Notes under the pieces: model-generated
The model's database searches: none
What the model was told of the DNA's origin: nothing
The model's input: the letters and a program-made list of their open reading frames with translations, nothing else
DNA from: Hymenobacter metallicola
GTDB taxonomy: Bacteria; Bacteroidota; Bacteroidia; Cytophagales; Hymenobacteraceae
Length of the DNA stretch: 64,000 bases
Reading direction: 5' to 3'
NCBI RefSeq assembly: GCF_004745645.1
Contig: NZ_SRMB01000002.1
Coordinates: 1-64,000 of the forward strand
Part shown: positions 8,749-16,315 of the stretch, piece after piece
Numbering within the stretch: position 1 is the stretch's first letter
How the letters are laid out: each line of letters opens with the position of its first letter
Program-made: the position numbers and the translations under genes

Positions 8749-10211
8749 AACAGGGTCGTGCGATAGGTAAAGCGGGCCGTTTCCAGCCGCTTGGTGGTGG
8801 GAATGCTCAGCGAGACTTTCTGCCAGAGGAACTTGCGCATGCCCACCATCTCCTTGCGCGCCGGCGAGAGCGTGAGCAGGTCGGCCACGTCGAACTGCAT
8901 CACCCGCTCCGACGTGCCAGCGCTATCCAGGAAGGTGAGCCAGGGCTTGTGATGCCGCTCGTAGAGACCCTTAGGGCCAGCCCAGTGCAGCGTGTCGGTA
9001 CCGATGCTGCTGCCCAGCCAGGTCTGGGCCCCGCTGGTGGCCAGCGGGTACAGGGCCCCGGTGGAGTCGGGCTGCAGGCCGCGGTCAAAGAGCAGGGCCA
9101 GGCCGGCCCGGCTGTCGTCGCCGAGTTCGAACACGTGCGCGGCACCCTTAGCCGACACCGCCGGCGTGAGCCACTGGCGGGCGTCGGGCTCCAGCAGGTC
9201 CTTGGCCCGGACCATGTGCAGCGTGCCGGCATTGCAGTCGATGACCGTTTTACCGGCGCCGACCTTGAACTGGCTCCAGCTCGTGTCCAGGGTTTTGTTC
9301 AGCTCGTCGTCGAGCAGCTGCAACTGCAGGGTAAAGCCCAGCTGCTCGGCCGGCGTGTTGCGGGCCGCGCCGCCGGTCCGCTCGATGTAGGCCTGGTCGG
9401 CCACCACGTCCTTCAGGCGGGTAATGAGCAGCTCGTTGCGCACCGGGTTGAAGTCGTAGCCCAGGCCCAGCACTTTCTGTAGGGCAATCAGGAACTCACC
9501 CGGGCCCATGTCAGGCACGTGGCGGTTGAGCTGGAGCAGGCCATCGGCCGAGGGCTGAGCCACCCGGTCGGAGTAGACGACCAGCTTCTGGGCTTCTGGA
9601 TCCTCCAACCAGGAGCCGCTCACGGTGTAGCCCAGCGCGGCCAGCACGCGCCGCAGCAAGGGAATCAGCCGCGGAAACGGGGTCAGAAAGTGCTCATTCG
9701 GGCTACTGACGGCGCTATACTCCCCGTTTGTATAGTAGTTCAGGTAGCCCTTATAGCCCGGATTCTTGTCGCCAAAGAAGGCCGTGTTCTGCACCACGGG
9801 CAGGGCATAGTCGGCCGCGGTGGGCGTCACCGTCCAGGGCACCCAGCCCAGGTCCATGGTGGCCAGCGACAAGCCGTCGATTTTGGTCTGCAGGTCCGTG
9901 GCATCAGCCACGAAGTGGTATTGCAGAGTTTGCTTTTCCTCGTCGAAGTCGCGGTACACCAGGCTGCCCAGGCGCCAGAGCAGGTTTTCAATAATGAACC
10001 GCACCGGCTCGGGCGCGGGCTTCTGCCCCTGCTCCGCCCGCAGGTGCGGGAAGTTCAGCTTCACGGCGTTGTTGTCCGTCAGCGGGATCGAGAACGGGTA
10101 AGTCGTCGTGCCCGGCACTGAGTCGAAGCTGAAGTACGGATTAGCCAGCTCGATATTAATGCTGCCGGCGGTCAGGTCCAGACCGCCGGCACGGGTTTTC
10201 AGCCGGATCAT
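8745..10211 (-). CDS. Putative tail or baseplate structural protein
   Basis: The 488-residue protein is mostly beta with no signal peptide. It begins MIRLKTRAGGLDLTAGSINIELANPYF, similar in style to baseplate-hub or distal-tail proteins that open with a short strand and loop. Neighbouring genes overlap by four bases on both sides, so it is co-translated with the SprB-repeat protein and the gp10-like protein. I cannot name a family, and the structural role is inferred from position beside the tape measure gene. Confidence 0.6.
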   Translation of the reverse strand: MIRLKTRAGGLDLTAGSINIELANPYFSFDSVPGTTTYPFSIPLTDNNAVKLNFPHLRAEQGQKPAPEPVRFIIENLLWRLGSLVYRDFDEEKQTLQYHFVADATDLQTKIDGLSLATMDLGWVPWTVTPTAADYALPVVQNTAFFGDKNPGYKGYLNYYTNGEYSAVSSPNEHFLTPFPRLIPLLRRVLAALGYTVSGSWLEDPEAQKLVVYSDRVAQPSADGLLQLNRHVPDMGPGEFLIALQKVLGLGYDFNPVRNELLITRLKDVVADQAYIERTGGAARNTPAEQLGFTLQLQLLDDELNKTLDTSWSQFKVGAGKTVIDCNAGTLHMVRAKDLLEPDARQWLTPAVSAKGAAHVFELGDDSRAGLALLFDRGLQPDSTGALYPLATSGAQTWLGSSIGTDTLHWAGPKGLYERHHKPWLTFLDSAGTSERVMQFDVADLLTLSPARKEMVGMRKFLWQKVSLSIPTTKRLETARFTYRTTLL

Positions 10212-12166
10212 AGCGCGCCACTCTCTGGGCCCACGGGCAGCACCGGCTGATTGGCCGGTACCGGGGGCAGGTACGGGGTGAAGAAACTCTCCCGGGGCAG
10301 GTAGAACTCCAGATCCAGGGTCTGGATGGCTTTGCCCTCACTGACGATGGGCACCTGCTTGGTTTTCAGAAAGCCCGGCACCCAGCGCAGGCCGTTGCGC
10401 AGCAGCACGCGCCGGCTGAGCAGCAAGTCCTGCAGTCCGTACATCGTGACCCGGGTCAGGTGCTTGCCGCTGGCCAGCTTGAGCACGGGGCGCAGCTGCC
10501 GCTCCTGCACGGCTGTGTCGCCGCGCAGGGGGTCGTAGTCCAGGGCCAGGTCCAGCTGGGCTTCTTCCCCAGTGACCTCGGCTTCCTGATCGGCCTCGCC
10601 CGTGGCCACATAAGTGTTCATGCCGCCCAGCGAGTTGGCGTAGAGCAGGTACCGACGCTGAGCTACGGGCCGCCGATCCAGCACGTAGTGCCGTTTTTCA
10701 CTTAATAGCACGCCGTCCTCGTCGACAACGGATACTTCCCAGCTGACGACCTGCTTGGCGGCCCGGTCCGAAAGTCCCAGCTGCTGAAAGCCGGCGGGGA
10801 TGCAGTAGATTTCAAACAGGCCGGCGCCGAAGACGGTGTCGAGCAGGAAGGCCTCCTGGCTGCCGTCACTGAAGGTTACCGCCACCCGCGGCGCAAAGCT
10901 GGTCACCTGCAGCGAGGGCACCAGGTAGTAGAGAAACTCGGGCTGGTCGGCGGCGGCCGGCTTAGGGTTTACCTCCCAGGTCAGGAAGGGTTTGGCCTCT
11001 GTGAAGTAGTTAAACCAGGTGCGGGTCTGCTGCTCGTGGAAGTTCAGTCCCCCCAGGGCCACGTAGTTCTGCACCAGGCTGGTCGTGCCGCTGCGCACGG
11101 GCGGGGTGCCGTACACCTCGGCGTGCTTGAGGTAGAAGCGCTTGAACAGGCCATCGGCCCGGGTAATGGCGGTTTGCCCCACGGCCGGCACGTGGTGCTG
11201 TAGGAAGCGGGCCAGCAGCTGCTGCACCTGGAAGGTGGTGCGACCGTGGCGGTCGGCCGGCTGCTCCAGCGTGCTGCCAACCTGCACGAACACGTCGCTG
11301 CCGTACTCCAGCTCGATCCAGACCTCACAGATAAAGCTCAGGTTGGGCTTGGTCGAGGGGTCGGCCCGGTAGTCGTCGCCGGCATCGAGCGGCAGCGTGA
11401 TGGGGTTGCCCGACCAGAAGAAGTTGTTCTCGATGACCTCGAAGACCACTGTTTCGGCCTGACAAAGCTGGGCGTCGGTCACCACGCAGGCGTAGGAACC
11501 AGTGCCCAGCTTGGTACGCCCGGGCGTGGTGGGACCGTCGTCCCACAGGAAGCTATAGGGCGGCACGCCGCCGGAGACCTCCAGCATGACCGAGTCGGGC
11601 GTTTTCTTAAGCAGCACCTGCAGCTGGGGGCTCTGCTTGACCTCTACTTCTACCTCGACCTGGGTGAAGTTAGCGTCGCGCACGGTTACCCTATAGATGC
11701 CCGCCTTGATGCCGGCCCGGTCCTTGGTAATGGGACCATCGGCCCACTCGTAGCTCCACACGCCGGTGCCGCCGGCCGGCGTGACCACGATGCTGCCATC
11801 GGCAAAGCCGAAGCATGTGGCCGACGTGGCCACGGCCGTGGCCTGGAGCACGACTTCGGTAATGGTAAAGCCCCCTTCCCCATCGTGGTAGTAGCCGGAC
11901 CAGATCGCGCCGGCAAACTCGGAGTAGAAGGGCACGTTCAGGGGCCAGCTGACGTCCACCGGGTCTGGGTCGTTGTTTCCCAGGTTCTGCCGGTAGGTAT
12001 TACGCCCGACGTCAGGCCCGCTGGCGTTGGTGAAGGTGACTTTCCTGGTGGCCGTATCGAATTCGTAGCGCTCGGCCTCGTAGAGGTTGCCGTAGTCCTG
12101 GGGCGTATCCGGGTCCTGGAAGACGCCGGCGCCGAACCACTTTAGTTTTAGCAGTTTAATAGCCAT
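10208..12166 (-). CDS. Tail-associated protein with SprB-type repeats
   Basis: The 652-residue protein has an N-terminal beta domain (about 1-110), then two SprB-like repeats. The first has the full signature: SATCFGFADGSIVVTPAGG, then W-S-Y-E-W-A-D-G, then GIYRVTVRDAN. The second (GGVPPYSFLWDDG, GTGSYACVVTDAQLCQA) follows directly. The remaining 400 residues are beta-rich and of unknown fold. SprB repeats are known from Bacteroidota adhesins; here they sit in an operon with tail genes, so a receptor-binding or tip role is a reasonable inference. No signal peptide, which fits an intracellularly assembled particle. Confidence 0.7.
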   Translation of the reverse strand: MAIKLLKLKWFGAGVFQDPDTPQDYGNLYEAERYEFDTATRKVTFTNASGPDVGRNTYRQNLGNNDPDPVDVSWPLNVPFYSEFAGAIWSGYYHDGEGGFTITEVVLQATAVATSATCFGFADGSIVVTPAGGTGVWSYEWADGPITKDRAGIKAGIYRVTVRDANFTQVEVEVEVKQSPQLQVLLKKTPDSVMLEVSGGVPPYSFLWDDGPTTPGRTKLGTGSYACVVTDAQLCQAETVVFEVIENNFFWSGNPITLPLDAGDDYRADPSTKPNLSFICEVWIELEYGSDVFVQVGSTLEQPADRHGRTTFQVQQLLARFLQHHVPAVGQTAITRADGLFKRFYLKHAEVYGTPPVRSGTTSLVQNYVALGGLNFHEQQTRTWFNYFTEAKPFLTWEVNPKPAAADQPEFLYYLVPSLQVTSFAPRVAVTFSDGSQEAFLLDTVFGAGLFEIYCIPAGFQQLGLSDRAAKQVVSWEVSVVDEDGVLLSEKRHYVLDRRPVAQRRYLLYANSLGGMNTYVATGEADQEAEVTGEEAQLDLALDYDPLRGDTAVQERQLRPVLKLASGKHLTRVTMYGLQDLLLSRRVLLRNGLRWVPGFLKTKQVPIVSEGKAIQTLDLEFYLPRESFFTPYLPPVPANQPVLPVGPESGAL

Positions 12167-12169
12167 GGG

Positions 12170-12724
12170 TTAAGCCGTAAAAGCGTCGGGGTTGTAAGTC
12201 AGCGCGGCCGAAGCCGGCGTGGTGAATTGAAAGTCCAGGCGGGTGCCGTACCAGGTGCCGTCGCCCAGCGGGCCGATGGACTCGCCGCCCAGGCTGCCCG
12301 GGGTGATGCGCACCTTCACCTGGCCCTGCAGGGCGTGCTCAATAGCACCCATCAGCTCCTCGGCCGTCTGCTCGGTGGCGTCCAGGGCCTGCTCGATGGC
12401 GTCGTGGTCGGTAGCGCTGGGCACCTGCACTAGCACCAGGAAGGCGCCGAAGCGCACCCGCTGCCGGTTGTCGCCGCCGTTATCGAGGTAGTCGGTGACC
12501 AGCGACTCGGCCACGAGCACCTGGCTGCCCACCGGAATTCGGGACTTGCTGGGGCGGCCGGTGATTTTGCTGATCAGCTCGTGCATGTCGACCTGGCGCA
12601 TGGTCGGGTCCTGGGAGACGACAATGCGCACGAAGCGGGGCAAGGCCTCGGTATGCTGAATCTTTTTGTGGGTGGTGGCCAGCGTGCGCAGCAGGCCGAT
12701 GTAGTGCGAGTGACGGAGAAGCAT
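12170..12724 (-). CDS. Phage structural protein of unknown class
   Basis: The 184-residue protein has no recognisable motif. It has a mixed helical N-terminus, an acidic helical middle (ATDHDAIEQALDATEQTAEELMGAI) and a beta C-terminus ending in LDFQFTTPASAALTYNPDAF. Size and position two genes upstream of the hub-like protein would suit a tail terminator or tube-type protein, but this is inference from synteny. Spacing is 3 bases to the next gene and 5 to the previous one. Confidence 0.6.
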   Translation of the reverse strand: MLLRHSHYIGLLRTLATTHKKIQHTEALPRFVRIVVSQDPTMRQVDMHELISKITGRPSKSRIPVGSQVLVAESLVTDYLDNGGDNRQRVRFGAFLVLVQVPSATDHDAIEQALDATEQTAEELMGAIEHALQGQVKVRITPGSLGGESIGPLGDGTWYGTRLDFQFTTPASAALTYNPDAFTA

Positions 12725-12729
12725 ACTTC

Positions 12730-13527
12730 TTAGCGTTTGGAGTTCTTGAGGGCTTTTTGGTAGTCGCGGGCCGCGTCCTGCATCTCGGCCAGCAGCGTGC
12801 GCACGTGCTGGCGGGCGGTTTGCTCGAGCGTACCGAAGGCGCCACCACTGAGCTTGCGTAGCACCCGGCCCCAGTCGCCCCCATCCTGGCGGGCGCCGGC
12901 TTCCTGCTGCTGCACGTCGAAGACTTCCGGGAATTCCTGCTCGAGCTGGGCCCGGCAGCCGCGGTACCAGGTGGTGATGGCCAGCTTTTGGTCGTCGGGC
13001 AGGTGCTGGAGCTTGGCGGCGAAGTACTCCAGGCGGTGCTCATTGAAGGGCTGGCGCTGGTCGCCCTGCCAGCGGGGGTCGCTGGGGCTCAGCCCGGGCA
13101 CCACGGGCCGGTACAAGGTGGCCAGGAACAAGTGCAGGGCCTGCGCGGAGCGGCCCGTGGCCCAGGCCCGGAAGTAGGTGTCGGCGAAAATGAACTCACC
13201 AAAGAGCACGTTGCCCAGCACGCTGCGCGGGCCGGCGTACTTGTTGACGCCAACCTTGAGCACCGGCAGCAGCTGCTGAGTTAGCCACTGCTCCTCGTCG
13301 AAGACAAAATCGGTGACGCTATAGAGCTGCACGCACTGCACGGCCGGCAGCTGCAGCAGCTGGGCCAGCGACACGCCGCTGAGCACACTGAGCAGGCACA
13401 GCGGCCGCGGCAGCTGGCCTTCTGGTCCGTAGAGAATTCGTACCACGGCCAGTAACTGGGGCCGGGTGAGTTCGTTCCAGGTAGTGGGCACTCGGTAGCT
13501 TGTGCCCCAGATCTGTAGAGTAGTCAT
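12730..13527 (-). CDS. First gene of the tail operon, unknown function
   Basis: The 265-residue protein starts MTTLQIWGTSYRVPTTWNELTRPQLL; an in-frame extension upstream would run through a terminator hairpin, so ATG 13527 is preferred. It is largely alpha-helical, with a helical, glutamine-rich C-terminus ending in basic residues. It heads the block of tightly packed structural genes reaching to the tape measure. No family recognised. Confidence 0.6.
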   Translation of the reverse strand: MTTLQIWGTSYRVPTTWNELTRPQLLAVVRILYGPEGQLPRPLCLLSVLSGVSLAQLLQLPAVQCVQLYSVTDFVFDEEQWLTQQLLPVLKVGVNKYAGPRSVLGNVLFGEFIFADTYFRAWATGRSAQALHLFLATLYRPVVPGLSPSDPRWQGDQRQPFNEHRLEYFAAKLQHLPDDQKLAITTWYRGCRAQLEQEFPEVFDVQQQEAGARQDGGDWGRVLRKLSGGAFGTLEQTARQHVRTLLAEMQDAARDYQKALKNSKR

Positions 13528-13572
13528 GCAGCAAAACTGCCACCGCCTACCTCGGGCAAAAAGGACACAAAA

Positions 13573-13598
13573 AAGCCCCACCGTTGCGGGTGGGGCTT
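13573..13598 (-). terminator. Terminator just upstream of the tail operon
   Basis: AAGCCCCACC (13573-13582) pairs with GGTGGGGCTT (13589-13598). On the minus strand it is followed by TTTTTT. It would end transcripts arriving from higher coordinates only about 45 bases before the ATG at 13527, leaving little room for a separate promoter, so regulated readthrough is conceivable. Confidence 0.8.
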
Positions 13599-13613
13599 AC
13601 CTAAGATTCCTGT

Positions 13614-13752
13614 AGCGCGAACAGTTCACGAAACTCATCGACAATTTGAGTTTCGTGAACTTTGAAAAGTGAACCAGTTTCTTAAACTCAATCTGGGCTG
13701 TAGCGCTACTTTGCCGCTCTAATAGGTACACCTGGGTGGCGGTTCAGAAAAA
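13614..13752 (-). repeat. Right copy of the ~139-bp inverted repeat
   Basis: Its reverse complement matches 1623-1761 without gaps. This copy has the cleaner dyads: GTTCACGAAACTCA, nine bases, TGAGTTTCGTGAAC (perfect 14-base arms), the palindrome GTAGCGCTAC, and AGTTTAAGAAACT. It lies between the terminator upstream of the tail operon and the plus-strand gene at 13814. The paired copies could be sites for the serine recombinase, though the 20% divergence argues against very recent exchange. Confidence 0.8.
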
Positions 13753-13813
13753 CGAGCGTTATTTAGGCTTATGCTTCACACTAGCTTTGCCTGCTAAGGA
13801 CTTACCGTGAAAA

Positions 13814-14188
13814 ATGACTATTTCAGCAACTGCCTGGCGGATTATTGGGGCTCTCCTGCTAGGCCTAGTAGCAGGATTTGGCCTAGCGACCTACCGGCAA
13901 GGAGCACCTACCGGCACCGTAAGAGAAATCCCTGAAAGGGGCAGCGTAGAGTATGAGGCCACCTATACCAATGCAGTCATCTTTCGCCATAAGCTGCGGC
14001 AAGAGCCTCGTCTGGACTCCCTTTTCGCACGAGAGCCTTTTTTCGCGAACGCTATCTGCATCCTGCGGCAGGATTCTATGGGTATAGAAGCGTTAGCCAT
14101 TCCGCGCTTCGGGACAAACGAAAATTATTATCTCATCCGAGGGGATTCCATTACCCAACTATGGGTACGCCCCCGAAAAATTCGCTAG
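13814..14188 (+). CDS. Small membrane-anchored protein, unknown
   Basis: The 124-residue protein has one N-terminal membrane span (about 9-25, WRIIGALLLGLVAGFGLA), then a soluble domain of about 95 residues without known motifs. It is on the opposite strand to the structural genes and sits immediately beyond the right inverted repeat, which suggests an accessory insertion rather than a virion gene. Confidence 0.6.
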   Translation: MTISATAWRIIGALLLGLVAGFGLATYRQGAPTGTVREIPERGSVEYEATYTNAVIFRHKLRQEPRLDSLFAREPFFANAICILRQDSMGIEALAIPRFGTNENYYLIRGDSITQLWVRPRKIR

Positions 14189-14259
14189 GATTACCCTGTC
14201 GCATAAATCCGCATTGTGTTCATTAAAACGGTCCGAATAGTGAAAGGAAGAGATATTGA

Positions 14260-14877
14260 TTACCACTTCAAGTCCTTCACCTCGTGCAATAGGTTCAAGG
14301 CCGGTTGCAATACGACGCTGTCCGCCGGTAGTAAAAAGGGCACTCCTTCCCTGGTGCGGGCCCCGGCCAGGGGTTCCAAGGATGGACCAGGCGGATGGGG
14401 CACCTGCACATCAGCAAATTCGCCCGCTAAGCTGCAGGTGGTGACGGCGCCTTGCTTTACCCAGAGCATCTCCTGCCGGACCGCGGAACGATAGTCCAGG
14501 CACAGGGTGGTAAAGTGCCCAGAAGGGATGGGTACAAGCTTTCCCAGGGCTGAACTGGAAAAGTCGGTACTATCCACCTGCCCTGGTCGCCGGTAGGTGT
14601 AGACCGTAAACCGGTCTGGGCCGCGCTGCATGATGCGTAGGCAACGGCTCTGGTTGGGGCGTCCTGACACAGTCACCATGTAGAGCAGCGCATACGGGGC
14701 GCCCAGGTGCTGGGTAAAGTCCTGCACGGCTGCATAGGCGGCTGACGTGGTGTCTGCCGCGGCGTACTCGATGGGCTCCTTTTCCCACATCACATGGCAC
14801 GTGGACGCCGCCGGAACCGAAACGCGCTGGGTGGTGCACGCACCTAGTGCAGCTAGTAGGAAGAAAGAAGCACGCAT
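14260..14877 (-). CDS. Lipoprotein of unknown function
   Basis: The 205-residue protein begins MRASFFLLAALGACTTQ, a signal peptide with a lipobox (A-L-G-A-C) placing the lipidated cysteine at residue 14. The mature part contains VSGRPNQSRCLRIMQRG and KLVPIPSGHFTTLCLDYRS; no family recognised. It interrupts the run of structural genes together with the small membrane protein on the other strand. It is likely an accessory (moron) gene or a host insertion. Confidence 0.65.
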   Translation of the reverse strand: MRASFFLLAALGACTTQRVSVPAASTCHVMWEKEPIEYAAADTTSAAYAAVQDFTQHLGAPYALLYMVTVSGRPNQSRCLRIMQRGPDRFTVYTYRRPGQVDSTDFSSSALGKLVPIPSGHFTTLCLDYRSAVRQEMLWVKQGAVTTCSLAGEFADVQVPHPPGPSLEPLAGARTREGVPFLLPADSVVLQPALNLLHEVKDLKW

Positions 14878-15101
14878 AAGGCCGGAAGATACACCCCCTC
14901 ACTTACAGTTAGCCACCTGCGCACCGTTCACTGAAAGGGTCGTTTTCGTTAAAAAGAGCGATGGGGGACACTACCTCCCAGTATGCGGAGGGCAGCCAGG
15001 GCTATGCTTTTATTCCTCGTTTCGAGGCTCGTACTTATCCAGCTCTAACTCCAGGGCTGACATTACTTGGAGCAGTTGGTGCTCCAACGTACTCAGGGGC
15101 G

Positions 15102-15392
15102 TCAGCGGAAATAGGTTGTAGGCACGTAGGCATCCACGACGGTGTTGTTGTCCGCCACCAAGTCGGCGTTGTAGGACATAAAGCCTAATCCGGTCAGGGG
15201 CTGACCAAAACCGTCCCCATCGGCCGCGTGCAGCGTCACGTTGACCGTGATCCGGGCCTCACAGCGGCCATTGAGGTCCTGCAAGTGATTGAAAGACACA
15301 AAGCGGGCTTTTTGCTTGATACGCGTGTCGCCGGAAATGCGGTCGGATACGGGCATCTCAATGATGGGTACTTCAGGTTTCAGTAAAGGCAT
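15102..15392 (-). CDS. Small phage protein of unknown function
   Basis: The 96-residue protein starts MPLLKPEVPIIEMPVSD (ATG 15392; an in-frame TTG nine bases upstream is less likely). It is mainly beta (RFVSFNHLQ, RCEARITVNVTLHAADG). It follows the LamG-like gene by 11 bases and is the last gene of the distal structural block before the accessory interruption. Confidence 0.55.
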   Translation of the reverse strand: MPLLKPEVPIIEMPVSDRISGDTRIKQKARFVSFNHLQDLNGRCEARITVNVTLHAADGDGFGQPLTGLGFMSYNADLVADNNTVVDAYVPTTYFR

Positions 15393-15403
15393 GGTGCGCA
15401 AGT

Positions 15404-16315
15404 TTAAATGCCGGTATAGCCATACCCGGCGCGGATGAATGCTTCTATTTCCTGTTCGTGGGTTTCCGACAGCTCGGCCGTGAAGGCCCCAGCCACATTG
15501 ACAAATGAATTATTGTCGAGGCGGTAGCTGGCAATGTCCGAACGCCCACCGATAGCCAGGTAAGAACTAGGGAAGTTGCCAGTGCTCCTACCGTTGAAGG
15601 GATACACCGTGCTTAGCGTCCCATTCACGCGCTGACGCACTTGTTGGCTGGTGCGGTTGCGGTTGGCCGAGGAGCTAATCAGGTATGGCACACCCTGAGG
15701 CCGAGCGTCGTAGACCAGACACGCATTGCCGCTATCGAGCTGCTGAATGCCCGATATCAAGTCACCTTCCCGCAGCGTGGTTATCGTGCCATTGATGGCG
15801 TAGTTATTCGAGTGCTCAACGATAAAGCCATAGGTCTGATTAACCTGGCTCAGGGTAAACCAATGCACGTTGTTGGAACCACTCAAATCGACTTCCTGAC
15901 GGCTCAATTCGCCGGAACGGTAGCGGATTTCAGGCCGCGAATTCAGCCCTGAGCTAACCCAGAGCGGGGCCGGGCCTTGGCTGCCGACGGGGGGGACGTG
16001 CGACACGTAGTCCCAGCCGGTCATATTGGTCCTGTTCTGCACACAATAGAGCTTCACCACTACGCCGCCTACGACTTTGATGCCCATCAGCGCGTCGTAC
16101 CAGGTGGCGCACTTGGCATACAGCCCGCGCGGCACCGTGAGCCGGAACCAGCCCCGCGTGTAGGTCGGGTCGATGATGGTTCCCCCATCGGCTTCAACGC
16201 GCTGGCGGTAGGCCTCATATTCAGTGTCTCCGGCAACGGTAACTGGAGGTGGAGGTGGAGGCCCAGCCGATAGCGCTGCCAGCAGCGTGCGCCGATATAA
16301 ACTATGCGCGGCCAT
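15404..16315 (-). CDS. LamG/concanavalin-like phage structural protein
   Basis: The 303-residue protein has a proline run (SAGPPPPPPVTV, residues 16-27) followed by a beta-sandwich-like region. It contains features typical of the LamG-type jelly rolls common in Bacteroidota phage proteins: NVHWFTLSQVNQTYGFIVEHSNNY, then YLAIGGRSDIA. The C-terminal ELSETHEQEIEAFIRAGYGYTGI is reminiscent of those families. Start ATG 16315 overlaps the previous stop as TAATG. Likely part of the virion surface or fibre. Confidence 0.6.
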   Translation of the reverse strand: MAAHSLYRRTLLAALSAGPPPPPPVTVAGDTEYEAYRQRVEADGGTIIDPTYTRGWFRLTVPRGLYAKCATWYDALMGIKVVGGVVVKLYCVQNRTNMTGWDYVSHVPPVGSQGPAPLWVSSGLNSRPEIRYRSGELSRQEVDLSGSNNVHWFTLSQVNQTYGFIVEHSNNYAINGTITTLREGDLISGIQQLDSGNACLVYDARPQGVPYLISSSANRNRTSQQVRQRVNGTLSTVYPFNGRSTGNFPSSYLAIGGRSDIASYRLDNNSFVNVAGAFTAELSETHEQEIEAFIRAGYGYTGI

